Source: Prosapia bicincta (taxonomy: Eukaryota; Arthropoda; Insecta; Hemiptera; Cercopidae). From it: a stretch of 64,000 bases of DNA. The stretch's first letter is position 1, and each line of letters starts with the position of its first letter. The notes under the pieces are model-generated. The model had not been told where the DNA came from. It saw only the letters and a list, made by a program, of their open reading frames with translations, and searched no databases. Positions 11,693 to 23,344 of the stretch are shown in pieces. A program made the translations under genes and the position numbers. The stretch lies in NCBI GenBank assembly GCA_036971475.1, contig JBAIZL010000002.1, positions 166,959,714 to 167,023,713 on the forward strand. The letters run 5' to 3'.

Positions 11693-12078
11693 TTAAATAA
11701 AAGTTATTTGTGGTTTAGAGGTTTTATTTATTTAAAAATAAACATTACGCCACAGTTGCTTCAAACAGTTATAATAATTACCAATGTGAAAGAAAGGCGC
11801 AAATCATCTTTGTTGTGTACGATGAAATACATCTGGCTTTCTTAGTAAGCAAACATTGTGATTACCAACATAAATATATTATTAACATATTAGCAACATA
11901 CAGATATTATTAATAATCTTACACCCTTGACCGCGTATAAATAAACTTTCTCACTTTCAAATTTGTATATTTTTTTCAATTTATTTATTATAAACAGCAA
12001 CTAAGATAAATCATATCTAGCAGCTTGCTTTCAGATAAGGATTACAATCTTCGTCTTGTTCCAATGAACGAGACTAAC

Positions 12079-13266
12079 TTAATGTTGCTCTGAAATCAAA
12101 TCCAAAGGTTTAGTGCGCTTAAGTCTACGCACTGGTATCCTGTGAGCTAGTCGCATAGCTGCAGAGTTCGTTTGTTCCTGGAGCCAGCCGAAGTGATTCA
12201 CTGCGGCAATGGCGGCCTCCTCTCTCACGCTCTTCATTTTGAGGTCCCTTAGTATATAATAGTTACGGACGTAACTTGGAGCTCCCACTATAGCTCTCAA
12301 CACTTTATTTTGGAAGCGTTCTATTACTTGTAAATTGCTGCTCTAGGTGCATACCCTAAGTGGTAACTCGTATGTCCATACTGGCTTTAGCGCTTGCTTA
12401 TAAACAAGGAGTTTATGGGCTTAACTCCGAATACCGGTTCATCAGCCATGCTAGTCTTCTGTATCTTACATCTAGTTCATTTCTTTTTTTCTTCACATGA
12501 GATTTCCAGTTCAATTTAGCGTCCAATGTTAAACCTAGGTATTTCACCTCCTACAATTAGGAACAACCCTGATATTTAATATGAGGTCAGTGCTCTCTGC
12601 CTTATTGGTAAAAATAATATGAGCAGATTTATTTTCATTACGTTTTATGCGCCACTGCCTAGTCCACTCACTAACACTATCCAGGGTGTTTTGCAATTTA
12701 GGTGTTGCCTCAGCCTCATTTTGTGCAACAGACAGGATAGCTGTGTCATCTGCAAAAGTCGCCATAATTGTATTCCAATTTACAGATATGTCCCTTGTAT
12801 ACAAGAGGTACAATACCGGTCCAAGGACACTACCCTGAGGCACCCCAGCAACGATGTCCCTGAAACCAGAGTACTCCCTACCCTCCTTGACGTGGAAGAT
12901 TCTGTCCGCCAGATAGGACTTTAGTATTTGCCAGAATTCTTCTGGAAGATCTCGATGAAATTTATATAGTAAGCCACCGTGCCAAACACGATCAAATGCC
13001 TGGGAAACATCGAGGAAGACACCAGAGCATACCCTCTTCATCTCCAAGATTTCCTCAACTACTTCTACAATTCGGTGCACCTAGTCTATAGTGGAGTGTT
13101 TGCTCCCGAAGCCGAATTGGTGGTTTGGAACCAAGCCTGGATCTTCAATTATTGGTTTCAGTCGTTTCAGTAGCAGTCTCTCAAAAATCTTTGATATCAC
13201 TGGAAGCAATGATATCGGGCGATAGGATGTTTTCTCATTCGGTGGTTTCCCTGGCTTCGCAATCAT
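12079..13266 (-). pseudogene. Jockey reverse transcriptase and C-terminal domain
   Basis: Seen: IAKPGKPPNEKTSYRPISLL opens the RT fingers. Motif A FLDVSQAFDRVWH, motif B GVPQGSVLGPVLY and motif C FADDTAI are all intact. An in-frame TAG at 13081-13083 interrupts between FGFGSKHSTID and VHRIVEV, and the frame is lost near 12544. In another frame, about 12530-12400 reads EVKYLGLTLDAKLNWKSHV (thumb), and the terminal 74 codons (12303-12079) encode the jockey C-terminus (APSYVRNYYILRDL, VNHFGWLQEQ) ending in TAA. The polymerase site is intact, but the chain is broken. Confidence 0.85.
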
Positions 13267-13458
13267 TAAGATTTCAGCTACCTTCCACTATCTCGGAACA
13301 TATTTTAACCGGAAGCACGCATTGGGCAAGTGGAGAAGTTTCATGAGAGCTTTGTGTGGCAGCTCCTTCAGGGTCTCTCCTGTGAGCAGATAATAATCGG
13401 GAGCTTTTTTATTTGAAACCTTTATTAGTGTTTTCTGAAGTTCTTTGAAGGTGACATG

Positions 13459-14217
13459 TTAAATCATCAGGTTATCAGTCTTCCGTAAGTACGTGGTATT
13501 TTCACTGGCAGTTTGTCTTGGCAAAGGGGTAAAGATATCTGCTAGATAGTCCGCAAAGACTTCTACTTTTTCTTTATCAGTTTTAGCCCATGTGTGATTG
13601 CCGACCCTGTTGGGTGGTATTTGTGTTTTTGGTCTCTTGGGTGAACTTGGGGCTTTCCACAGAGAATAACTTACTTTATTTGCCGTCAGATCATGAAGAT
13701 AGTTGCTGACTTCATCACTCTTGACTTGCCGCAGAGTGTCTCGTAGCTCATTAGTGAGACGATTTAGCGTGGTTTTGTCAGCTGGATCACGGGTCTGATT
13801 CCATCGCCGTCGACCTTTCCTATTCTCTTTCACTACTAGACGAACCTCAATGGTGCAGCAATTTTTATTGTTAACCTGCTTGTTGATAGGGTCAGGGGTG
13901 TTGTTCCAAGAAGCCAGTCGTAGGTGATTGACAAATCTCTCCACCTCTTCTTCGAGTTGGTTGTTGTTTCTTATAGGCACAGCAAGCTCGATTTTATCTT
14001 CCAGCCGGAAGCTCTCCCAGTGTGTGCTTTCACTTGTCAACTTAGGAGCCGTTTGTCGTAACAAGAGTTTTTCGCTAATTGATAGAATGACCGGTGTGTG
14101 GACAGAGCTGAGATCACCACAGCTTTCTGTCCTAATGCAATACCCTTCAAGCCCTCTTCCGACAAAATAGTCAATCAAGTCCGGCAGTTTACTGATGTCA
14201 GTTGGCCAGTAGGTCAA
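13459..14217 (-). pseudogene. Jockey endonuclease C-terminus and RT linker
   Basis: Seen: YWPTDISKLPDLIDYFV near the start, the usual last third of the jockey endonuclease, then CGDLSSVHTPVIL. The motif normally reads S-D-H; Val replaces the Asp, so the catalytic dyad is broken. After this come the basic linker (NRKGRRRWNQTRDP) and the region before the fingers (VSYSLWKAP, then NHTWAKTDKEKVEVFADYLA), which match jockey-family layout. The frame stops at 13459 and the RT continues in other frames. The N-terminal two thirds of the endonuclease are absent. Confidence 0.82.
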
Positions 14218-14225
14218 ATTTGTAT

Positions 14226-15354
14226 TTATTCACATAATCTCACTGTTATAAAACAGTTATTTTACAAGCGTTGTATCAATTAGTAATCAATAATAAATAC
14301 GTCATTCAGTATTGGTTGCACTAAAATGAATGTAACAGTTAATTTAAGAGATCATAAGTACCAATTAGTTATTATTCTATGTGGTCAATTTAGTACAAAT
14401 ATAAAATAACATATTATATATGAAAAGGTCAATAGGTCAATCTTAGCAAATAATTCATAAGCAATCCTATAACGAAATATCTGATGAAGTTGGCTAATTA
14501 CATACATACAATTAGGCTTCGACTTAATCTCCATTAAAGATTACAAATAATCTGCATGTAAGAGTTCTAGCTAGAAATATAAAATGTTTATAATAATTGT
14601 TGGTAATTTAAAATGTATTTAATTCAGTGGAATACTGCTTAGGTACTGTGAATGTATCTACATATAATAACTTCAGTTATCTTCATTCATTATTCATTAT
14701 TATTTATTCCAAAGTAGCAGCAGTATTTATTATCGGAAAATTAAATCACGTAACGATATTAAACAATATTTAATGGTAAAAAATTCATATGAATCTACAT
14801 TGAGTTGTGTAAATGTCTAGTTTTAGCAGGCTCAAATAGCAGACCCCTCTCGAAGATAATGCGATTACATGTTTCGACTAAATAACATTATTCTATAAGG
14901 AGTATCGTTTTATTTCTGATATATTTTATTATATGCAGCAGTTTGATAATAACTATTAAAATCAAAAGCCAAAATATTAATCTAGGAGTGTTATTTCTTA
15001 TATTTTAATCGAACCTTTCTTAAGTTAATTTAAACTGTCTTTAAAACTAATTATGGTAATTAATTGTTTTGTAAAAGCAACAATGAAAATATTAATTAGG
15101 CTTAAGTTCAATTCAAAATTAGAATTAGCTTATTGGCTTTAGAATGGCTAAGCTAATCTACTTTTGTGTGTATATTCAGTAGTTCTGAGAATAGGATGTA
15201 AACTATTTTTCATATCCCTAAGTGATACCTCAAAAATATTTTTTTTTTACAATTAGGAACAAAAATTTAAATTCACGAAATGGTAGCGATTGTTACTCAC
15301 AATGCCCCACTAATGACTGAAAAAATATGAACCATTTATGGCAGCATTCGCTCG
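14226..15354. other. AT-rich stretch between two transposon remnants
   Basis: No coding signal or strong repeat was seen. The sequence is simple and AT-rich up to the start of Helitron-derived sequence near 15340. Confidence 0.5.
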
Positions 15355-16105
15355 CACATTTGCTGCACAGGTGGAACTGGCAAAACATTCCTCATTTCGC
15401 TATTTCTCGCCGAAATACGATCAAATAATGGCATCTCATTGGCAGTTGCATCATATGGCATTGCAGGAACGCTATTGGATTCAGGCTAAACAGCTCATTC
15501 ATCATTTAAACTACTACTAAATTTTCAAAATAATACAGACCCTGTGTGTAACGTGAAAAAACAATCGTCCACAGTGTTGAAAACTTGTAAAATTATCGTT
15601 TAGGATGAACGAACTATGGTACACAAACATTTGTTTGAACAGGACATTGAAAGACTTACAAAACAATCACAGACTATTTGGCGATACTCTTTTGCTCCTT
15701 TCATTCAACGCACACAGATGAGATCAATACATGCTTGAAATCGACACTGTGGCATAATATAAAAATATTACCTCTTAAAGTAAATATCTTAAAGTAAGTG
15801 CGTTCAAATTCTTCAAGATTCATCCGCTGAAACATTCTCAAAGTAACTGTTTTTTATCGACGATGGAAAAGTAGCTGAACATGAAAATAATGGATGCGTA
15901 AGCTTTCCTATCGATTTCTCCACAATCATTAATTCGCAAGATAATCTCATTGACCAGAAATTTTCCGATAAACAAACACAATACTGGAATCATGAGTGTC
16001 TATCAGAAAAATCAATTTAGGCAGCAAAAAATTGTAAGACGCTGATTTGAATTTCAAGGTACAACAGGTGTTGCCAGGGGAATTGGAGTCATACAAATCG
16101 TACAA
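15355..16105 (+). pseudogene. Helitron Pif1-like helicase fragment
   Basis: The helicase unwinds DNA during rolling-circle transposition. Seen: one frame gives TGGTGKTFLISLFLAEIRSN with the Walker A at 15370-15387, then VASYGIAGTLLDSG, a stop, TAHSSFKL, later TCKIIV, a TAG where Trp is expected, then DERTMVHK (Walker B region, usually DEC). Further on, other frames give DDGKVAEHENNG-like, VSFPIDFSTIINSQDNLIDQ and ADLNFKVQQVLPGELESYKS, all recognised from Helitron helicases. The middle part is shortened and the rest is split by indels and stops. No RepHel N-terminus or Helitron 5' end was found next to it, so this is an internal scrap. Its last codons run straight into the 86-bp minisatellite. 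Confidence 0.8.
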
Positions 16106-16470
16106 TAAGTTAGTTATTTTTTTATGAGGCGTCATCGTTCACAGCTCTCCTTTCCTCTTTAAATCCTTTACCAGATCCTCACGGACGTACAATAAGATAG
16201 TTATTTTTTATGAGGCGTCATGGTTCACAGCTTTCCATTCCTCTTTATATCCTTTACCAGATCCTCAGGGACGTACAATAAGTTAGTTATTTTGTATGAG
16301 GCGTCATCGTTCACAGCGCTCCATTCCTCTTTCAATCCTATACCAGATCCTCACGGACGTACAATAAGTTAGTTAATTTTTATGAGGCGTCATCGTTCAC
16401 AGCTCTCCATTTCTCTTTAAACCCTATACCAGATCCTCATGAACGTACAATAAGTTAGTTATTTTTTATT
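16101..16470 (+). repeat. 86-bp minisatellite, four copies plus a partial, born at the helicase 3' part
   Basis: Seen: TACAATAAGTTAGTTA recurs at 16101, 16188, 16274, 16360 and 16446, giving unit lengths of 87, 86, 86 and 86. Each unit contains TATGAGGCGTCAT, TTCACAGC and CCAGATCCTCA. The first unit overlaps the last helicase codons (YKSYNKLV), and every unit keeps one open stretch of about 22 codons reading YEASSFTALLSSLNP-like peptides followed by PDPHGR, so the amplified segment was probably helicase coding sequence. Confidence 0.85.
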
Positions 16471-17772
16471 TGACTTCCAAAATGATCGCTAGAAATAATT
16501 TTTTGACAAAACAACGTTTGCCGGTTCATTTTTTTTTTAGTCATAAATAAATACTTAATTAACCTAGTTTAGATTCATAGACTGACTAATATTTATTTAA
16601 TTTTTTTACAAAAAGCAAGCGTTATATTATCATTGTAGTTTCATCAGTATCAAAATATAAATCTCCATAAATGTTGTTAAAAAATAGTATTTTGCCTTCA
16701 AAAACTTGGACCATTAAACTCACATTGACTATAGGGACACCTGATTTTTTTTTCGAAGTTCTATTACATACTTGGAATTAAACCTGTTTAAATATATTTC
16801 ACAAAAACTATAACGTTTCTTTATGTTTACTAGGTTACCTAGGGAATAAAGTTAAATAAAAAATTCCAGTAAGTTCCCACTGTCGCCATACGGTAGCGTC
16901 ACTCCACAGAGCCCAACTTAATTCTATTTATCGCTAATATTTCGTTATCTTGAAAGGGTTAAAACGTATAAACCCTCCAGATCTGACACAGAATCAGGTC
17001 TCATGAGTTTTTGTTTGTAATGAGTTTTCTAGAGTAATGCAATTTAAAGCTCTAGCAACTTTTAACATTACACGCATGGTACCATTAAGAGTTCAGTTGA
17101 AGGGTTTTAAATTATTAGAATAGCATTAGGTTAATTTATTTCTTGGATATTGTTATATTGTATTCCGAAAATTCCTGTCATAACTGCCTGCATAGTTTGA
17201 CCCTCTTAAAATATTATTCCTTCTATAAATCCTATTGTATTCTGAATGCACTTAAAGTTCAATAAAGTTTCAATTAGAATACATTAGTTCAAGTATGGTG
17301 TGTAATTATGAGTGCAAGTTATATTTGAAAATAATTGAGTACGAGCTAGCATGTCCTCCCGTACGATTTCATAATCATAGTTATTATAAATACTAGTTTG
17401 TTTATATGATTTCCCAACAGATGTAAAATAGAAAACAATTAAATTACCTTAAAATTTGCTTTCGTTCTGATTTTAACCAAAACGTTCAAAGAAAGGTCCT
17501 AAAGACCATATCCTGTGAAGATGACCTTCGTAATACATAGTGATAGTCTGTTAAAGGAATACCTTATATCTATTTAATAGAAATTTCTGAGCTATATAAT
17601 TTATTTTAAAATTTACTAATTTCAAGAATGAATCATTATCAAAGTAGCTCTTTTTGTTGTTAAGGGTTAGTTAAATATATAGCATTGTATTATTTTTACC
17701 AGCTACATGACACAATTGTACACTAATAATACATTTACGAATATTTGTAGCAAAATATGTAAAAATTGTTAC
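16471..17772. other. AT-rich stretch without a recognisable gene
   Basis: No domain, exon or clear repeat was seen on either strand. Confidence 0.5.
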
Positions 17773-18108
17773 CACAGGTCATCTTCCTGTTTCATTTTAA
17801 TCCTGTATTTTTTCGATGTATGACGCTACCTCTCTCTAGTTGGATGCACTATCTAGCATCGTGCCCACAGGTCACAAGGCTTGACATCGGTCATCTTCTT
17901 CTTTCATTTTAATCCGGAGTATTGATTCGATGTATGACGCTACCTCTCTCCAGTTGGATGCACTATCCACCATTGTGCCCACAGGTCACAAGGCTTGACA
18001 TCGGCCATCTTCTCGTTTCATTTTCATCGACAGACTTTTTTCGATGTATGACGCTACCTCTCTCCAGTTCGATTCACTATCTAGCGTCGTGTCCACACTA
18101 CAGTCTGA
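17773..18108. repeat. 114-bp minisatellite, about three copies
   Basis: Seen: TCGATGTATGACGCTACCTC recurs at 17813, 17927 and 18041, exactly 114 bases apart. Each unit also holds GGATGCACTATC, GTGCCCACAGGTCACAAGGC and TCATCTTC followed by TTTCATTTT. The third unit is the most diverged. It is locally GC-richer than its surroundings. A 66-codon open frame on the plus strand is a by-product of the repeat. Confidence 0.85.
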
Positions 18109-18149
18109 GTCTATTGGCCTAACATTGCTTTCAAGCGTCGTTCTCTAAT

Positions 18150-18300
18150 AATATCATAATAATAATAATAATAATAATATAATAATAATAACAACTATAA
18201 TTACAATAAAAAAATATCATAACCATAAAGATAATGATAATGATGATAATAAAAAACACAATAATAATATTTATCATTATACTAATAATAATAATTTGTT
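18150..18300. repeat. (AAT)n-type microsatellite and degenerate extension
   Basis: Seen: near-perfect (AAT)n from about 18150 to 18192, followed by a degenerate AAT/GAT-rich tract to about 18300. Confidence 0.8.
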
Positions 18301-19397
18301 TAACGTGTTTTTCTGAAATAATAGAAGAAAGGTTAACAGTTGCAATCTTTCATTCAGGTAGCAGAAATGTTGCACTGTAAAACCTACGGCAGAAAGAGAA
18401 TTCCGAATGGAAAAGGCAAAATGTATGATTTCTACATTGTGCATCATCTTTGGGGACTTGGTTTAGTTTAAACATTTACCATTGGGAATTAAACTTTGTA
18501 GTTGCATTGAAAACCACTTCACACTCAAATGGTCTAAGCCCTCTGGATTTCAGTTTTTTGCCTGAGTGCAAACCTATTTGAACGATTATTTGTTTACTGG
18601 TTTGTGGATTTTACAATTGTTTGACTACACATCCGTTTCAACTTTATCTAGGAAATCATCACTTATTTATAAATAAATAATTGTAAAGACATAGTTTAGA
18701 ACTGTATTTCTTAACCTCCTTTTCTTCCTTATTAATAATTATTTAAATACGTATATTTTATTTTGTGTGGAAACGTTTCAAAACACATTTCTATTATTAA
18801 TTTGTCATATTTTCAAGTTACTTTTCTAATAAAACGGAATGAAAGATTTGGAATTTGGAAATTATCCTAAGGACATAGAGAAATCCTGTAAAATAGTTTA
18901 GCTACCCAAGATATAATTAAGTATGTATCTAATTCTTCAACATTTCATACAATATTTACGTCTAAATTTGTAGTACAGTATTAGATAAACAAGGAACAGG
19001 AGAAGCAAGAACCAGAGCAGAGACGTCAAACAGTAAGTCTAGATAAAACAGTTTATATGAAAAAAGAAAAACATTGGCAATGAAAGTAGAAGATAAACGA
19101 TAACTTTTAGTCCTGGAGATAAACTACAAAAAAAAATATGACCGATAATGATATCAACAAACGCCTATTAAGAAATGAAATGAGGTTATGGTATTAGGTT
19201 GGCACTGTACAGGTTATATAAATGAACTGACATATGTATGCCAAAGATTTTTACTAAAGAACCGAGGCAGTTTAAAGACTAAACTCTAATAGATCCATCC
19301 TCAGGCACAATAACGGCCAAAGATTATTGTAAATAAGTTGTAGTAAAGTTCAGTAACAGAATTTAATCGCAATCTAAATTAAACTTTATTCATAAAA
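18301..19397. other. AT-rich stretch up to a Helitron terminus
   Basis: No gene recognised. The A at 19397 is the presumed host base at the Helitron insertion point. Confidence 0.5.
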
Positions 19398-19795
19398 CTA
19401 GCGCTACCCGGCGCACGTTGTTGCGCCCGAAATTATAATTTTTGCAATAAGAAAAGCAAATTAATTATCTAAATAATTATATTTCATTTACTACCATTAT
19501 AGAGGATAGAAAGGGTTCTTCTTCATTTCGTTTTGGAGAATAAACGTACAAATTTTAGGTGTCCCAACACGTGAGAACACAACATATAAATTAGGCGTGG
19601 TAAAAGCTCTAATGTTCTGAATCTAATCCAGCAATGGTCAATGACTGTCCTTGTGCCTTGTATATGGGTATTGAGAATGCAATTTGCAAAGGAAATCGTA
19701 GTCATTTACAATCAATATGTAGAACTGATGAAATCATCGGTATTCATAAAATTAAGACCATCTCTCCTTTGAACTTACCCCCCCCCCCTGATTTC
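19398..19795 (-). mobile_element. Helitron 3' terminus with helicase end
   Basis: Seen on the minus strand: the stem GGCGCA, a 6-base loop and TGCGCC (19410-19427), then eight bases, then CTAG (19398-19401), followed by T. A short GC hairpin about ten bases before CTRR, with insertion before T, is the diagnostic Helitron 3' end. The helicase C-terminus lies just inside on the same strand, so the terminus belongs to a coding Helitron. The opposite end of this copy was not identified. Confidence 0.8.
19477..19795 (-). pseudogene. Helitron helicase C-terminus
   Basis: Seen, reading the minus strand through frame shifts: KFKGEMVLI and IPM near 19775-19735, then FPLQIAFSIPIYKAQGQSL (the region of SF1 motif V/VI, usually INKAQGQSL), then LYVVFSRVGTPK in a second frame, then PKRNEEEPFLSSIMVVNEI in a third frame, ending at TAA 19477-19479. 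This order and spacing are those of the last 100 residues of Helitron RepHel proteins. Two stops and two frame shifts make it a pseudogene. A run of 11 C at 19778-19788 lies just upstream of the recognised part. Confidence 0.8.
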
Positions 19796-20118
19796 TGCCT
19801 GGATATAGTTGTTTGTCAGTTTTTTGTGGTGATTCTTGTACCGTTGCACACCTTTGGTTGATTCAAATTTCGCAAAAATATTATCGGCGATCGTACTTTT
19901 ATTATCAATAAGTGTGACAGCAATAACTGTACATAGAATTTAGTAGTTATAAGCAGTTTAAAATAATTAATAATGTATTTTATGCAACATATAATGCTTA
20001 TATTTTGGAAAAATTGGTTTTAGTAACGCTATGTTAGATAGGCCTATAAATGTTAACATTAGACTTATGGAAGCCAGTACACATAACCATCCTAAGCCTC
20101 TGGGACGGAGCAGTATGC

Positions 20119-20460
20119 ATGGATTTACACCAAACCTCACACGAACCATCCTGGGAATACGTTGAACAATCCTTTCAAATTTCATTCACTTTTGTTCAAT
20201 GGTTTAAAAGTTCAGAATACATTACATAAACACATATATACATGCATCTGTTTTTGAACAATCCCAAGCTTGTAGGGAGAAGCCCTGGTAATGGATCTAC
20301 ACCAAACTTCACAGGAAACATCCTGGGAATATGTTAAATAAACCCTACAAATTTCATCAACCTTTGTTCAGCGGTTTGGGCGTCTATAACATATTTACAC
20401 ACACACACACATACATACACACATACATACATACATACATACATACACACAAAGAATTAT
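20119..20460. repeat. Two diverged direct repeats ending in a (CA)/(CATA)n tract
   Basis: Seen: about 92 bases at 20119-20211 are repeated with roughly 75-80% identity at 20291-20384 (shared blocks ACACCAAAC, ACATCCTGGGAATA/CCATCCTGGGAATA, CAAATTTCAT and TTTGTTCA). The second copy runs into CAGCGGTTTGGGCGTCTATAAC and then a CA/CATA microsatellite (20396-20451). This ending is common at the ends of dispersed insect repeats. It may belong to the Helitron to its left, but I cannot show that. Confidence 0.65.
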
Positions 20461-23344
20461 TTTTATAGATTTATACAGTATTAGTAAAAAAAAAGTATAT
20501 TCTATACTTGGGCGTTGACCTAAGACTTTCTCCAGGACATTCAACGTCAATATAGGAAAGACCGTATTTTGTTTTTGGTATATTTGTGTTTTTCTTACTT
20601 ATATTTAAATAAAAATAAATGTCATACAAAAGTAAGAATAAAATTTATTCATCTACGTAATTTATTATCATAGTTTTACTTATTTATCGTTGTAAGTAGG
20701 TTAACCGAGAAAGTGAAACAATGTTTTAGATGACAATTTCGACTACATCAATTAAAAACTAAGCTAGGTTAGGCTAATAACATAATGCGTCAAGTGTACG
20801 CGCTGTTGAGGAGGCTGCGATACGGTTTGGAAAATAAATTATAAGCGAAAAATAGAGTTGCAAAAGTTATTAAATGAAGTTTTTTAAATTTCAATATATG
20901 CAATTTGTGTTACTCCCAAAAGGAGAGAACACAGTTTTTGTTTTTATATTTTTAAAATTAAATATGTTGTGTGATTTATCCTTAGAAACTCTTAGTTTCC
21001 ATGTTTTAATACCCTTTACAGCTATAACACTATGTGGTAAATAAATGGAAGAAAAAACGATAATGTACAATATTATTTGTTCCAAAAAAGTTAGATTTTT
21101 GCGACATCATTATTTGTAGTACGTAAAGTGAAGAGCTGTTTAATTAAAATGTAACATTATCGAAAAACATAAGCTTTGGAGTTAAAACTTGTACAGGTTT
21201 TCTATTTCCTGAGACCGTTTGAGTATTTTAGGAAAATACATCCTGGGATTGAATTGGCAACAGATTGAATCTAAAATTAAATTAACGGATTCCACTTATC
21301 GAAACTGTCACCTCATATTTCTATACCTTCACAGGAAGTTTCATTTCATTCAAATTCCTGATGAAATTACAGCAAAATATATTAAAAACTATCAGTGGAA
21401 TCTAATTGTGTCAGTATTTTAAATAGGATTAGGTTTATTGTTTAGTAATAATCAAAATTATAACGATATTAAAAATACTTATGCTTGGAATAATTTGCGA
21501 GAGAATGAGACCGAATATTGTATTGTGACCAAACAATACTAAATGATTAAATTTAAAAAAGAATAATTTCTTATAAATATTTATAGAAATAACGTTAAGG
21601 AAGAAAACAAGCCAAAAATGTCTCTCTTTATAAATATGTTGTACTTTTTCTAGGTCTATGTTGTTTTTTTTTTATTTCCTATTACTTTCAACTAACTTCT
21701 GATATCACTTTCGAACTAGAAGACCTCTTTAGTAGCCTAACGTATATTCAGTCAAATTTTGTTATCCCTAAAGTAATTTTTATTGGTCCATCGTTACCAT
21801 TAGAACGTGTATTTATACATAAAATTAACTCTGATTAGGTTTGAACTAGGTATTAAAACAAGATCAAACCAACGAACCACATTTATTAAGTCAAAGTATA
21901 AACACTTTATCACACTTGTTAAGTGAGCCAAAGGGTACAATATTCTATAAAGACTTTACTAAAACCAAAACTCATTTTCAGAACTATTCAACATTTACTC
22001 AGGAATCACAGTTTACTCCATGAGGTACTGTAATAGTAAAATGATGATACAGTGGGTGATGTTAGATTTTATTCAGCTTGCGCTACACCTATATCAAGCC
22101 AGTTCAAGTAAATTTCAATTCCATATTTCAATAAAATCGTAAATTTTTTTTAGTAAAATTAGTTTTGACACTACGTATTTGTGACTATAATAGAATTGTT
22201 AATTATGATTCAAAAATCAAAAATATTTAGGCTTTTATTTATTTAAATCATACATTTAGGTATACTAAGGCTAAGAATATTGTGTTTTGGAAATTTTGAA
22301 AGTAGTTTAGAAGAAGAATATGATTACTTGTACAATTAATAAATACAAAAACGTACGATAATAAATGCTATATAAGATGGTGATAGAAATGTTTTCAATA
22401 AAACCTAATTAACCATGTTTCATATTAGATATTTTATTTATAGTATTTTGTTGAAAATCCTACAAATTTATTCTTTGATTTTTAATATGTTTAACTGAAC
22501 TTCCTTTTTTCTGGATAATTATTCTTGAATCAATAGAGCTAAATTTCTAATATGAAGCTGTTGATCAGATGTAGATCTTTTGCCAACATTTTACCTATAA
22601 TCTGCCTGTGCAAAATGTAAATAGAATTACCTTCTTAAGAATGTTTTTTTTATATAAATAAAATAACAATGAGCTATCACTATTATTTAACAAAAGTACA
22701 AGTAAAAACATTGGCTAATGTGTTCCATAACATTCAATAAATTTCGGCTACTGTGAAAAATATTGTAAAAATTGAGATAAAAACAGAGTAAACATAAATT
22801 TGTATACGTTTTATATTGTTTTGTAGAATATCTGTGTTTATACAGACCGGAACGTGACAAAGAATTAGATTTTACAAAACATTTCTATTGTAAACTGAAA
22901 TTACCCTCTTTACCATAAATAAACAATTTCATAATAAATTTACTAAATAAAATGATTTTTGTAACTAGATTTTAATGTTTTTTTTTCAATATAAAGAATT
23001 TTAAAGAAGAATTTCATTAAAATCCGTTTTTACCTGGAAATTTCTTAGTTTGTTTTTTCTGTTTATATTCCAGAGTGCGGATTCTAATGTACCTAGAAAG
23101 TGTTGCAAAAACATCTTCGCACTCTACATTGGTCGCAATAAGCCGTTACCAAAATGTAATACTGGGTCTTTGTGCCACTGTTGCCTTCACTACCGGGTTT
23201 ATCCATTTCCTTGCAAATTGTAACGTTTGACAATTATAAAATGATTAGTTGTTACCAATAAAATATGAATCATTTTTTATTTCTTATCAACAAATTAGAT
23301 ACTAATAAAAAAACAGAATAAAAAATAAACAATTAAAAAAAACA
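20461..23344. other. Long AT-rich stretch without a recognisable gene
   Basis: No domain or convincing exon was found. A 67-codon frame at 21219-21422 shows nothing recognisable. A Cys-rich open stretch at 23070-23215 is discussed among rejected items. Confidence 0.5.

Larger units (their letters stand above)
8484..11773 (+). mobile_element. Complete Penelope-like element (RT + GIY-YIG) with 12-bp target duplication
   Basis: Seen: an RT frame (9026-10909) followed by a GIY-YIG nuclease frame (11074-11409), the hallmark pair of EN-containing Penelope-like elements. The body is preceded by an inverted copy of its own 3' part (8484-8958) and by a direct copy of the terminal 75 bases (8969-9043, matching 11700-11773). 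Such complex terminal repeats (pLTRs) are typical of the family. The same 12 bases, ATAATTACCAAT, flank both ends (8472-8483 and 11774-11785), which fixes the boundaries and shows that the whole rearranged unit inserted at once. Several stop codons interrupt the RT frame, but the RT and nuclease active-site motifs survive, so the copy is moderately old. Confidence 0.9.
11966..14225 (-). mobile_element. Jockey-type LINE, 5'-truncated
   Basis: Seen on the minus strand: the end of an endonuclease, an RT and a C-terminal region in the order used by jockey-clade elements, with no RNase H. The coding region begins abruptly near 14225 in the middle of the endonuclease, as expected of 5' truncation during target-primed reverse transcription. 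The 3' UTR runs from 12078 to about 11966, with AATAAATTGAAAAAAA (minus strand) at the end. Several frame changes and stops show it is dead. No clear target duplication was recognised. Confidence 0.85.

Noticed and set aside
12619..14283. Plus-strand frames opposite the jockey element
   Set aside because: They are shadows of the minus-strand RT and endonuclease.
23070..23215. Plus-strand Cys-rich stretch (KCCK, KCNTGSLCHCCLHY) resembling a zinc cluster
   Set aside because: Cys spacing does not match the piggyBac cluster well, and it lies on the opposite strand to the nearby piggyBac remnant. Probably coincidence.
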